Of a stretch of DNA of 64,000 nucleotides, positions 1-8,091 are shown in pieces. How positions within the stretch are numbered: position 1 is the first letter of the stretch; every line of letters starts with the position of its first letter. A program made the translations under genes and the position numbers. The DNA comes from Mucilaginibacter sp. (GTDB lineage Bacteria > Bacteroidota > Bacteroidia > Sphingobacteriales > Sphingobacteriaceae). The stretch spans positions 1 to 64,000 of the forward strand of contig JARLHA010000060.1 in the NCBI GenBank assembly GCA_031292485.1. The letters run 5' to 3'. The notes under the pieces are model-generated. The model was not told the origin of the DNA. It did not search any database and saw only the letters and a list, made by a program, of their open reading frames with translations.

Positions 1-201
1 GAAATTCAGGGACCTTGAGGGTTCGTTTTTCCCGGTTTCACGACCGGTTTTCGTGCACCATTTTTCCGGGTGGGCGGTCCGGGTGGTCGCGCATTCTTTT
101 GGTATCCCATTGATTGTGAAGCGCATGTAGACAGGGATGGGGCCGTTGGTGTAGTTCTTTGGCTTCTTCAAATAGAAGAGCAGACTGTAAATTAATTCCA
201 T
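1..201 (-). CDS. Tyrosine recombinase (integrase), N-terminal part, runs off the left edge
   Basis: Reading leftward from an ATG at 201 the frame stays open to base 1 and gives 67 residues. The segment FYLKKPKNYTNGPIPVYMR followed by TINGIPKE and HPEKWCTKTGR matches the N-terminal arm-type DNA-binding domain of Bacteroidota tyrosine recombinases (usual form FYLKK..KG..PIY.RIT.NG..kEiST...P..W). The catalytic domain (R..HxxR..Y) would lie outside the window. The gene points away from the tRNA-Glu at 451-522, the usual layout at the end of an island integrated in a tRNA gene. Recognition rests on this short domain only. It could also be a truncated relic. Confidence 0.7.
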   Translation of the reverse strand, partial: MELIYSLLFYLKKPKNYTNGPIPVYMRFTINGIPKECATTRTAHPEKWCTKTGRETGKNEPSRSLNF

Positions 202-299
202 AAAACAAGCTTAAAATGTGAAACAAATTAAGTTTGCAGCTACCTCAATTACAAGATGTATTTTAATCGAACATGCTGTAATACAATAAGTTACGGAGT

Positions 300-352
300 T
301 TCCAGTGAGTCATTTGCCCAGCTTTCCCGACTCACCGAATTACTCACTGGAA
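300..352. repeat. Perfect 11-bp inverted repeat beside the integrase start
   Basis: TTCCAGTGAGT at 300-310 is mirrored by ACTCACTGGAA at 342-352, with 31 bases between. It lies upstream of the integrase and 100 bases from the tRNA 3' end. Possible roles are a recombinase or excisionase binding site, or an operator for the integrase promoter. Function is inferred from position only. Confidence 0.5.
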
Positions 353-390
353 CTATACGATTTGGTGAATAAAATGGGGTTTTGCCGGAA

Positions 391-425
391 AAAAAGAAAG
401 CTGTAAATCAAGGATTTACAGCTTT
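391..425 (-). terminator. Rho-independent terminator of tRNA-Glu
   Basis: A perfect 13-bp stem (397-409 with 413-425) closes a 3-nt loop. On the minus strand it is followed by a run of T, the complement of the A run at 391-395. It sits 26 bases past the 3' end of the tRNA gene, so it ends that transcript before the integrase. Confidence 0.8.
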
Positions 426-450
426 TTGAATGATTTGACATCGATTTTTG

Positions 451-522
451 TAGCCCGTAGGGGAATCGAACCCCTGTTTCAAGAATGAAAATCTTACGTC
501 CTAACCCCTAGACGAACGGGCC
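451..522 (-). tRNA. tRNA-Glu (anticodon TTC)
   Basis: The minus strand folds as a 72-nt tRNA. The acceptor stem GGCCCGT pairs with ACGGGCT (first pair G-T) and the discriminator base is A. The anticodon loop TTTTCAT carries TTC, closed by TAAGA/TCTTG. The T arm AGGGG-TTCGATT-CCCCT is perfect. No CCA is encoded. The 3' end faces the integrase, so the T-arm and acceptor half is the likely attachment core of the element on the left. Confidence 0.95.
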
Positions 523-917
523 TTCTTTTTAAGTCTTGCGGCCCCAGTCTGTCGTCATAAGTCAAAATACGACCCAGGACTTAAAACTAACAACTTCTAA
601 CTTCCTTTTTAGGGATTGCAAAGATAAAGCTTTAAAGAGAAAAATAAAATAAAGTTTGAATTTTTTTTGGGAGGTAAGAAAATTGGGGGGGGAGCTGCCA
701 GCATGCAGGTGAGCAGCAAAGTATGAAAGTAGCTTCATTTCGGTTTTTTTTGAGTCTGCAAAGTGCTTTTACACGCGTTTATCTTTCGGGCTTTCCAGGC
801 TTTCGGACGTCCCGACGCTTATCAATTTGACATTCTCCAAACAAAATGGCGTCCCCTGCATTTTATATATCATAATATCGGCTTACCTTTATATTACAAA
901 AACACCTTACCAGTTAT
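523..917. other. Non-coding spacer between tRNA-Glu and the DUF427 gene
   Basis: No gene or pseudogene is recognised. The region holds homopolymer runs (T8 near 660, G8 near 683). On the minus strand a TATCTTTG (619-626) matches the Bacteroidota -7 consensus and could be part of the tRNA promoter, although it lies about 97 nt upstream and no clear -33 TTTG is seen. TACCTTTA near 884-891 is a weak candidate -7 for the next gene. Confidence 0.4.
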
Positions 918-1199
918 ATGAAAGCAATATGGAACGACCATGTGATTGCCGAGAGCAACGAAACCATCGTGGTTGAGAATAATCATTATTTCCCTAAAGA
1001 AAGCGTTAAAACCGAATACCTGAGGCCCTCACCGGCGCACACCACCTGCATTTGGAAGGGCAAGGCGTCCTACCATTCCCTTGAGGTAGACGGCAAAGAA
1101 AACCTGGATGCTGCCTGGTTTTACCCGGACCCCAGCCCTGCCGCAGCACAAATTAAAGATTACATCGCCTTTTGGAAGGGTGTAAAAGTAATTGTTTGA
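918..1199 (+). CDS. DUF427 domain protein
   Basis: The 93-aa protein is a complete single DUF427 domain. Typical marks are WNDHVIAES near the start, VVENNHYFP (residues 19-27), then a tryptophan-rich core (CIWKGKASY) and the closing AFWKGVKV. DUF427 is a small beta-fold family of unknown biochemical role. The stop codon ends one base before the ATG of the next gene, a flavoprotein, so the two are almost certainly co-transcribed. A linked redox role is only an inference from that. Confidence 0.9.
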   Translation: MKAIWNDHVIAESNETIVVENNHYFPKESVKTEYLRPSPAHTTCIWKGKASYHSLEVDGKENLDAAWFYPDPSPAAAQIKDYIAFWKGVKVIV

Positions 1200-1200
1200 T

Positions 1201-2586
1201 ATGAAAAAATACGACGCTATAGTGATCGGATCGGGCCAGGCGGGTGGCCCGCTGGCAAAAAAGCTTGCGCTTGCGGGCAAGAAAACCGCCCTGATTGAAA
1301 AGCGCTGGATCGGCGGTACCTGCGTAAACGACGGCTGCACACCTACAAAAACCATGATTGCTTCGGCAAAAATGGCTTATATGGCCGATAACAGCGAGGC
1401 GCTCGGCGTTAAAATAAAAGGCTTTTCGGTGGATCTTGCGAAGATCAAAAAGCGGAAAGATGCCATCGTTCACCAGTTCAGGAATGGCAGCCAGAAGGGG
1501 TTGGAGGCCACCAAAAACCTTGACGTCATCTTCGGCGAAGCTACCTTTACGGGCGATAAAACTATTTCGGTAAAGCTTAATAGCGGCCGCATAAAGGAAT
1601 TTAATGCCGATCTGTTTTTTATCAATACAGGCGCAAAAACATTCATTCCGGAGATTGAAGGACTGGCGGATATTGATTATTTAACTTCCACAACCATTCT
1701 GGACCTGGACAAAGTACCCGAACATCTGCTGGTTATCGGCGGAAATTATATTGGGCTGGAGTTTGGGCAAATGTTCAGGCGCTTTGGCAGCCGGGTAACC
1801 ATTATTGAAAAATCTGGCCGGATTGTATCCCGCGAGGATGAAGATGTTTCGGCGGAGCTGACCAAAATATTGCAGGACGAGGATATCACCGTTCACTGCA
1901 ACGCTACCACATCAAAAATCAAAAAAAAGCCGGGTGATAAAATCATCGCGACGGTATCAATTAACGGCACAGAAAAAAAGATCAAATGTACGCATGTGCT
2001 GCTTGCTGTTGGGCGAACACCACAGACAGCAACGTTAAACCTCCCGGCAACAGGTGTGGAGATGGACGATCGCGGCAATATTAAAGTTAACGATAAATTG
2101 GAAACCAATATAAAAGGTATTTATGCTTTGGGCGATGTTAAAGGTGGCCCGGCCTTTACGCACATCAGCTATAACGATTATACCATTGTTTACCGTAACC
2201 TGGTGAAAAATGAGAACCTCAGCATAAAGGACCGCCCCGTGCCTTATTGTATGTTTACTGATCCGCAACTCGGCTGTATCGGTATTAATGAAACGGAAGC
2301 CAAAAAACTTAAACTGAATTATAAAGTAGCAAAACTGCCTATGGCTTATGTTGCCCGTGCCATTGAAACCGGCGATACCCGGGGCTTCATGAAAGCCATT
2401 GTGGACCCGGATACCAAACAGATACTGGGCGCCACTATTCTAGGCCCGGAGGGCGGCGAAACCATGACCATTTTACAAATGGCCATGGCTGGAGGCATTA
2501 CATACGAAGAGATCCGCTACTTTGTATTCGCTCATCCACTTTTTGCCGAATCGTTAAATAACCTTTTTATGGCGATAGAGAGTTAG
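1201..2586 (+). CDS. FAD-dependent disulfide oxidoreductase, mercuric reductase/E3-like
   Basis: Class I pyridine nucleotide-disulfide oxidoreductase, 461 aa. FAD motif GSGQAGGP is at residues 10-17 and the redox-active pair C41/C46 is in GGTCVNDGCTPTK. The NAD(P) motif is VIGGNYIGLEFG, the second FAD motif is YALGDVKGG, and the C-terminal AHPLFAE keeps the His-Glu dyad of the dimer interface. It lacks an N-terminal HMA domain and the C-terminal cysteine pair of true MerA, so mercury is not its likely substrate. ATG at 1201 is preferred over an in-frame TTG at 1192, which lies inside the preceding gene. The physiological disulfide is unknown. Confidence 0.85.
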   Translation: MKKYDAIVIGSGQAGGPLAKKLALAGKKTALIEKRWIGGTCVNDGCTPTKTMIASAKMAYMADNSEALGVKIKGFSVDLAKIKKRKDAIVHQFRNGSQKGLEATKNLDVIFGEATFTGDKTISVKLNSGRIKEFNADLFFINTGAKTFIPEIEGLADIDYLTSTTILDLDKVPEHLLVIGGNYIGLEFGQMFRRFGSRVTIIEKSGRIVSREDEDVSAELTKILQDEDITVHCNATTSKIKKKPGDKIIATVSINGTEKKIKCTHVLLAVGRTPQTATLNLPATGVEMDDRGNIKVNDKLETNIKGIYALGDVKGGPAFTHISYNDYTIVYRNLVKNENLSIKDRPVPYCMFTDPQLGCIGINETEAKKLKLNYKVAKLPMAYVARAIETGDTRGFMKAIVDPDTKQILGATILGPEGGETMTILQMAMAGGITYEEIRYFVFAHPLFAESLNNLFMAIES

Positions 2587-2613
2587 GGAGCAACTACGAA
2601 ACTTCGGTTTTTT

Positions 2614-2748
2614 TAACGCGGAGAACACAAAGAATACACTGAGAACACAGAGAAAAAATAAAAGAAATACAACATAGTGGATAAAATTAAAATACTAACA
2701 TCGTGCTTTGTGTTCTCTGCGCCTTCTCTGTTTCACTGTGTTAAAAAT
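2614..2748. repeat. Paired inverted low-complexity repeat (GAGAACACAAAG family)
   Basis: The left arm (2614-2656) is built from GAGAACACA/GAATACAC words and the right arm (2703-2746) from their complement (TTTGTGTTCTCTGCG). The two can fold into a long imperfect stem upstream of the ergothioneine operon. A related single arm occurs at 31296-31340. It is a dispersed intergenic repeat; function unknown. Confidence 0.65.
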
Positions 2749-2778
2749 TTAAACTGATCACTCATTAACAAGCCTGTC

Positions 2779-3750
2779 ATGATTAAGGTTGAAAACCTCA
2801 GCAAATACTTCGGTAAGGTTAAAGCCGTACAAGGCATCTCATTCGAAGTGGAGGAGCATGAGAACCTGATATTGCTGGGCACCAGCGGGTGCGGAAAAAC
2901 CACCACCCTTAAAATGATCAACCGCCTTATTGAGCCAACATCAGGTAAAATTTTTATCGACGGAAAAAATATCCTGGAGCAGCAGCCTGAGGTATTAAGG
3001 CGGGGTATCGGCTATGTATTGCAAAACAATGGCCTTTTTCCTCATTATACCGTATCCGAAAATATTGCCATTGTACCGCAACTGCTAAAATGGGATAAAA
3101 AACGGATAGAAAAGCGAATTGCCGAACTGCTTGAGAAATTACACCTCTCAAAAAACCATCTCCAGGCTTACCCCAGTGAACTAAGCGGCGGGCAGCAGCA
3201 ACGCGTGGGGCTTGCAAGGGCTTTGGTGGCCGATCCTCCGGTACTGTTGATGGATGAACCATTTGGTGCGCTGGATAATGTTACCCGCTCAAAAATACAG
3301 GCGGAGTTTAAGGCGCTGGATGAGCTGAAAAAAAAAACCATTATTATGGTTACGCACGATGTGCAGGAAGCCTTTGAACTCGGCGACCGCATTTGCCTGA
3401 TGGGTAAGGGGGAAATTATCCAAAATGGCACTCCTTCCGAGCTATTATTTAAGCCCAAAAACGATTTTGTAAAGGAATTTTTGAAAGAGCAAAGGCTGCT
3501 GCTGGAATTTAAAACAATCACGGTTAAATCACTCTGGCATTTACTTTCAAATGAAGAAATAAAAGGGCGGAGGCCTGGGATACTAGTTGACTACAAAGCT
3601 GATTTATGGACAGTTTTAGAACGGGCTACATTTTTTAATGCTGAACGCTTAAATATGGCGAATCTGGAAACCAAGGAAATTAAGACGGTGTCTTTTGAAA
3701 CTTTAATGTCGGCTTTTTATCAATATCAGAAAGGGCATAGCCATGAATGA
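2779..3750 (+). CDS. ABC transporter ATPase, OpuCA/EgtV-like
   Basis: Nucleotide-binding subunit of the betaine/carnitine/choline/ergothioneine importer class, 323 aa. Walker A GTSGCGKT is at 34-41, the LSGGQ signature at 135-139, Walker B VLLMDE at 155-160 and the H-loop His at 193. The first 240 residues are a complete ATPase domain. The last 80 (from about 243) replace the tandem CBS pair of typical OpuCA/EgtV with one short region having no recognisable CBS core. Its last codons overlap the permease start by 8 nt (ATGAATGA), so the partners are translationally coupled. The substrate is inferred from the neighbours egtB and egtD. Confidence 0.88.
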   Translation: MIKVENLSKYFGKVKAVQGISFEVEEHENLILLGTSGCGKTTTLKMINRLIEPTSGKIFIDGKNILEQQPEVLRRGIGYVLQNNGLFPHYTVSENIAIVPQLLKWDKKRIEKRIAELLEKLHLSKNHLQAYPSELSGGQQQRVGLARALVADPPVLLMDEPFGALDNVTRSKIQAEFKALDELKKKTIIMVTHDVQEAFELGDRICLMGKGEIIQNGTPSELLFKPKNDFVKEFLKEQRLLLEFKTITVKSLWHLLSNEEIKGRRPGILVDYKADLWTVLERATFFNAERLNMANLETKEIKTVSFETLMSAFYQYQKGHSHE

Positions 3751-5314
3751 GCAACAGCAAACCTTATGGGATTTTATGCACCAGCAGTCGGGCAAGCTGG
3801 CCGAACAGACCATTCAGCATATTGGGCTTACTTTTATCTCATTATGCATTGCTGTACTCATTGGCTTACCGTTGGGCGTTTTCATCAGCCGCAGGCAACA
3901 ATTCTCGGGTGCGATACTTGGCGTTGCGGGCGTATTGCAAACTATCCCCAGCATTGCCTTATTGGGTTTTATGATTCCGGTTTTAGGCATAGGGGCCAAA
4001 CCGGCCATTGCCGCGCTGCTGTTATATGCTTTACTACCCATCATCCGCAATACTTTTACCGGGATAACAGGGGTTGACGCTGCTGTTAAAGAAGCTGCGG
4101 TAGCGATGGGGATGAGTAAATGGCAGGTGTTAAAAAAGGTGGAGTTGCCGCTGGCAATGCCTGTGATCTTCGCGGGGATTCGCACAGCTACCGTAATCAC
4201 CGTAGGCGTAGCCACATTGGCTTCTTACATTGCTGCCGGTGGCCTTGGCGAGTTTATCTTCGGTGGCATCTCGCTCAACAATACCAATATGATCCTGGCG
4301 GGTGCCATACCGGCTGCATTATTGGCTATTTTATTTGATTTTTTGCTGTCGCGATTGCAAAAGCTAAATCTTAAAAAACTAAAAACTGCTACTAAAATAC
4401 TGCCGCTGCTACTTATTTCACTTTCCTCTTTCTATTGGATCCCCTCCGCGTATGGGAGCAAATTAAAAGCGGGCTTCACCCCGGAGTTTATGGGCAGGCG
4501 CGATGGCAACCTGGGCCTGCAAAGCAAGTACGGCCTGCATATCCGCACAGTAGTGATCAGCGACGCGGTAATGTACAAGGCCGCCTACCAAAAACAGCTG
4601 GACGTGATCAGCGGCTATTCAACCGACGGAAGGCTAAGGGCATACAACCTGGTGACGTTAAAGGATGACAAAGGAATTTTTCCGCCCTACTATGCGGCGC
4701 CCATCGTCAGAGAAAATTCACTAAAAAAATTTGCATCATTGGAAAAAATACTAAATTTGTTAGCTGATAAAATAAATGACAGCACCATGACTGCCCTAAA
4801 CTATCAAACTGATTACCTTCACCAAAGCCCCGAAAAAGTGGCAAAGGATTTCCTGGTTTCGCATAAACTATGGAGGCCTGCACAAAACGGGAACGAAGGA
4901 GTGGTTCGAATAGGGTCGAAAATATTTGGCGAACAATATATCCTTGCGAATATGTACAGCATGCTGATAAAAGGATATTCTAATTATGATGTTGCCACAA
5001 AAACAGGCTTGGGCGGTACAAAAATATGCTTTGATGCTTTAACGAATGACCAGATCGATCTTTACCCCGAATATACCGGAACAGGGTTGCTGGCCATTTT
5101 ACAACCGTCCGTCAAGGTAATCGACGCGGTAAGTACGAGCAGCGAAGCGACCTATAATTATGTGAAGGACGGATTTGAGAAAAAATATAATATCAAATGG
5201 TTAGCGCCAATAGGCTTTAATAATGCGTATGCCTTGATGATGCGACGGCAGCAGGCTAAAAAATTAAATATTAAAACAATTTCTAACCTGAAACGATATT
5301 TGGATAACAGGTAA
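3743..5314 (+). CDS. ABC permease fused to a circularly permuted binding domain, EgtU-like
   Basis: Residues 1-212 are an OpuC-type permease with the EAA loop at 117-140. A further TM segment (about 217-235) leads to the solute-binding domain outside the membrane. That domain reads in swapped order. LKAGFTPEFMGRRDG (241-255), YSTDGRLRAYNL and FPPYYAAP (314-320), and LNYQTD, which normally form the second half, come first. After a short linker (NGNEG) follow IGSKIFGEQYILANM, GLGG, DLYPEYTGTGL and APIGFNNAYAL, normally the first half. It ends in ISNLKRYL, exactly where the canonical second half would start. All blocks are present. EgtU of S. pneumoniae and H. pylori is also a permease-binding-protein fusion. 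Five bases separate this gene from egtB, so ergothioneine or hercynine is the likeliest cargo; betaine remains possible. Confidence 0.88.
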   Translation: MNEQQQTLWDFMHQQSGKLAEQTIQHIGLTFISLCIAVLIGLPLGVFISRRQQFSGAILGVAGVLQTIPSIALLGFMIPVLGIGAKPAIAALLLYALLPIIRNTFTGITGVDAAVKEAAVAMGMSKWQVLKKVELPLAMPVIFAGIRTATVITVGVATLASYIAAGGLGEFIFGGISLNNTNMILAGAIPAALLAILFDFLLSRLQKLNLKKLKTATKILPLLLISLSSFYWIPSAYGSKLKAGFTPEFMGRRDGNLGLQSKYGLHIRTVVISDAVMYKAAYQKQLDVISGYSTDGRLRAYNLVTLKDDKGIFPPYYAAPIVRENSLKKFASLEKILNLLADKINDSTMTALNYQTDYLHQSPEKVAKDFLVSHKLWRPAQNGNEGVVRIGSKIFGEQYILANMYSMLIKGYSNYDVATKTGLGGTKICFDALTNDQIDLYPEYTGTGLLAILQPSVKVIDAVSTSSEATYNYVKDGFEKKYNIKWLAPIGFNNAYALMMRRQQAKKLNIKTISNLKRYLDNR

Positions 5315-5319
5315 CACCA

Positions 5320-6498
5320 ATGGACATAGCTGAAAAATTAATTTCACCTGATCTGGCAACACGCTATATCGGGGTTCGCAAACGGACAGAGCAGATCTGT
5401 AGTCCCCTGGAAACGGAGGACTATGTAGTGCAACCTATTGTTGACGTAAGCCCGCCTAAATGGCACCTCGGGCATACCACCTGGTTTTTTGAAACCTTTA
5501 TCCTGAAGCCTTATTTTATGGGCTACCAGGAGTGCAATCCGGATTACAATTACGTGTTTAACAGCTATTACGAAACCGTAGGAAACCGGGTGATCCGCAC
5601 CGACAGGGGTAACCTGAGCCGCCCTACGGTGATAGAGATCTACAAATACCGGGAATATGTAGACGATGCCATGCTCAAATTTTTGCATGAAAGTATTGAT
5701 GACGACATAAAGGAGTTGCTGACGTTGGGCCTGAACCACGAGGAACAGCACCAGGAGCTTTTATATACCGATATCAAATATATTTTGGGGCATAACCCGC
5801 TGTTTCCGGCATATTCGAAAGATTATGTTTCTCCGAAAGTTAATCGGGTTGAAAACGGGAAATTCATCAACATAAAAGAAGGCGTTTATGAGATCGGATT
5901 CAACGGCAATGGTTTTTGCTTTGATAATGAACTAAACCGTCATAAAGTTTACCTGCAGGCTTATGAGATCAGCCCCAACCTGGTGACCAATGCTGAATAC
6001 CTGGAGTTTATGAATGCCGGCGGCTACCACGATTTCAGGCACTGGCATGCCGAAGGTTGGGATTGGGTGAAAAACAACAAAATTGAAGCGCCGATGTACT
6101 GGCATTTGATAGATGAAGAGTGGTACCAGTATTCCTACCATGGGCTGGGGCCTTTAAACCCGAAAGAACCGGTTTGCCATATCAGTTATTTCGAGGCTTA
6201 CGCTTTTGCCGCCTGGAAAGGCTTGAGGCTGCCTACGGAATTTGAGTGGGAAGCTGCCGCTAACCAATTTAGCTTGGGTAAAAGCTGGGAATGGACCGAA
6301 AGCAGCTATCTGCCTTACCCCGGTTTTACCAAAGCACCAGGCGCTATTGGCGAATACAATGGCAAGTTTATGGTAAATCAAAAGGTATTGCGTGGCGCAT
6401 CAGAGGTAACCCCACCGGGACACAGCCGTGCAACTTACAGAAACTTTTTTCAAACAAATTTACGCTGGCAGTTTACAGGGATAAGACTGGCCAAATAA
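5320..6498 (+). CDS. egtB: Ergothioneine biosynthesis protein EgtB (sulfoxide synthase)
   Basis: Non-haem iron enzyme that joins hercynine with a cysteine-type thiol and oxygen to give the sulfoxide precursor of ergothioneine. The N-terminal DinB_2 domain holds the three iron ligands as H52 (WHLGHTTWFFE) and H140/H144 (LNHEEQH). The C-terminal half is an FGE-sulfatase/SUMF1 fold with LPTEFEWEAA, the family hallmark EYNGKFMVNQKVLRG, and the ending QFTGIRLAK. At 392 aa it is slightly shorter than mycobacterial EgtB. It sits between the transporter (5-nt gap) and egtD (21-nt gap). No egtA, egtC or egtE is seen in the window, so thiol choice (Cys or gamma-Glu-Cys) and the lyase are open. Confidence 0.92.
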   Translation: MDIAEKLISPDLATRYIGVRKRTEQICSPLETEDYVVQPIVDVSPPKWHLGHTTWFFETFILKPYFMGYQECNPDYNYVFNSYYETVGNRVIRTDRGNLSRPTVIEIYKYREYVDDAMLKFLHESIDDDIKELLTLGLNHEEQHQELLYTDIKYILGHNPLFPAYSKDYVSPKVNRVENGKFINIKEGVYEIGFNGNGFCFDNELNRHKVYLQAYEISPNLVTNAEYLEFMNAGGYHDFRHWHAEGWDWVKNNKIEAPMYWHLIDEEWYQYSYHGLGPLNPKEPVCHISYFEAYAFAAWKGLRLPTEFEWEAAANQFSLGKSWEWTESSYLPYPGFTKAPGAIGEYNGKFMVNQKVLRGASEVTPPGHSRATYRNFFQTNLRWQFTGIRLAK

Positions 6499-6519
6499 AA
6501 ACCCGACAAAATACCATCA

Positions 6520-7512
6520 ATGAAAAATATTGAAAACATGCAGGCTGAAATAACCCGGCCTGAAAAAATAAAAAGCAGCCAGTTTTACGCGGATGTGATA
6601 ACGGGTTTAAGCGCGCAGCCCAAATATTTAAACTCTAAATATTTTTATGATGCGGTTGGCGATAAGCTCTTTCAGGATTTGATGAACTGCGAAGAATATT
6701 ATCCCACCAATTGCGAACTGGAAATATTCAGCGAAAATACTGCCGGGATTTGCAGCGCCATTATTGGCGGTGGAGATGCTTTTGACCTGATTGAGCTGGG
6801 CGCGGGCGATGCCACCAAATCGGCATACCTGTTGGCTTATCTTTTGGAAAACAATGCCGATTTTACCTATCTGCCAATTGACATTTCCGACAATGTAATT
6901 TCCTGCCTCAATATCACCCTGCCGGTAACTTTGCCGGGAATTAAAATAAAAGGGTTGAACGGCGAATACTTTGAAATGCTTGAAAAAGCGGCGGCAGTTT
7001 CAAATAAACGCAAAGTGGTGATGTTTTTAGGATCAAACATTGGTAATATGCAGCATGATGATGCCGTAGATTTTTGCACGAACATGAGGGCGCACTTATC
7101 CAAAGGCGATATGTTGCTGATCGGATTCGACCTGAAAAAAAATCCAAAAACCATATTGGCTGCCTATAATGATAAAGAGGGCATCACCCCAAAGTTTAAC
7201 CTTAATTTATTGGAACGCATCAACCGGGAGCTGGGCGGTAATTTTGATATCAATAAGTTTGAACATTATCCTACTTATGACCCCGAAAACGGAGCCTGTA
7301 AGAGTTACCTGGTAAGCACCTGCGACCAGGAAGTAAACATTGGCCCAGAAACCATAACCTTTGTGAAGGACGAGTATATCTTTATGGAGATCTCTCAAAA
7401 GTTTTCTATCGGCCAAACTGATGAAATGGCGAACAGTTCAGGCTTCAAGCCCATCGATCACTTTTTTGATAGCCGGAAATGGTTTACTGACGCCATCTGG
7501 ATAGCAGAATAA
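6520..7512 (+). CDS. egtD: L-histidine N-alpha-methyltransferase EgtD
   Basis: SAM-dependent enzyme that trimethylates histidine to hercynine, the first step of ergothioneine synthesis. The 330-aa length fits the family. The N-terminus KSSQFYADVITGLSAQPKYL and YFYDAVGDKLFQDLM are typical, and the SAM loop is IELGAGDATKS at 91-101. The DUF2260 region continues with FLGSNIGNM and GFDLKKNPKTILAAYND. It is the last gene of the four-gene operon and ends 10 nt before a convergent gene. A Met at codon 7 is an alternative start. Confidence 0.93.
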   Translation: MKNIENMQAEITRPEKIKSSQFYADVITGLSAQPKYLNSKYFYDAVGDKLFQDLMNCEEYYPTNCELEIFSENTAGICSAIIGGGDAFDLIELGAGDATKSAYLLAYLLENNADFTYLPIDISDNVISCLNITLPVTLPGIKIKGLNGEYFEMLEKAAAVSNKRKVVMFLGSNIGNMQHDDAVDFCTNMRAHLSKGDMLLIGFDLKKNPKTILAAYNDKEGITPKFNLNLLERINRELGGNFDINKFEHYPTYDPENGACKSYLVSTCDQEVNIGPETITFVKDEYIFMEISQKFSIGQTDEMANSSGFKPIDHFFDSRKWFTDAIWIAE

Positions 7513-7522
7513 GAGTCAATTT

Positions 7523-8071
7523 TTAATTCTTAGCTATCGGCATATAATTCAATCGTTGCTGAAAATAGGCGTCCCAGCTGTGCTGCTGTAAGCGATTGGT
7601 TGAGTTTTGGGTGTCGGTGTCATAGTTCTGGTTGAGTTTTTTATACTTGGCCTCAATACGGTCAAAGATATTATCAGCCACTCTATGGTAATCAGCCCGG
7701 AAAACCGTACGGCCAACAGTTCTTAATAGTTCCTGCTGCTCCATATAGCTGATGTTGTAATGACCTTGTTCATGCTTTAATATTTCTTCAAGCATTTCCC
7801 TGGAGTATATCTTCGTCAGGTTCACCCACGAGCGATCGCTGTTCATCACCAGCTTTATATAAAACGTTAAAACATAATAATCCCTTTCAGGCCTGGCAGT
7901 ATAACTATATTCAATAGTGCAATTAGTGTAAGCAATTGCTCCATCGCCATTGTTACCAGGCGTGCCCTTAAAGTCGTTAACGGTTAACTTCTTATAAGGC
8001 TGTGCAAACGCCTGGCTGCAAAAAAACGTGCATACGGCTAAGAGTATTAGCCGTCCGATCCTTAATTTCAT
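7523..8071 (-). CDS. DUF922 secreted zinc protease-like protein
   Basis: 182 aa with a signal peptide (cleavage likely after CSQAFAQ, about residue 24). The DUF922 domain carries a HEQGH zinc motif near residue 100 in a helix followed by YMEQQELLRTVGR. This HExxH pattern suggests a metallopeptidase acting outside the cytoplasmic membrane; activity of the family is not well established. It follows the SPFH gene by 20 nt on the same strand and may share its transcript. Confidence 0.8.
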   Translation of the reverse strand: MKLRIGRLILLAVCTFFCSQAFAQPYKKLTVNDFKGTPGNNGDGAIAYTNCTIEYSYTARPERDYYVLTFYIKLVMNSDRSWVNLTKIYSREMLEEILKHEQGHYNISYMEQQELLRTVGRTVFRADYHRVADNIFDRIEAKYKKLNQNYDTDTQNSTNRLQQHSWDAYFQQRLNYMPIAKN

Positions 8072-8091
8072 CTATATGCGAAGTAAAAATT

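Noticed and set aside
38..226. 62-codon minus-strand frame
   Set aside because: It is a wrong-frame shadow of the integrase start; the neighbouring frame gives clear recombinase domain sequence.
1201..2586. True mercuric reductase
   Set aside because: No HMA domain, no C-terminal cysteine pair and no mer genes nearby; kept as MerA/E3-like only.
3743..5314. Damaged or frameshifted transporter
   Set aside because: All conserved blocks of both halves are present once, in one open frame; only their order is changed.
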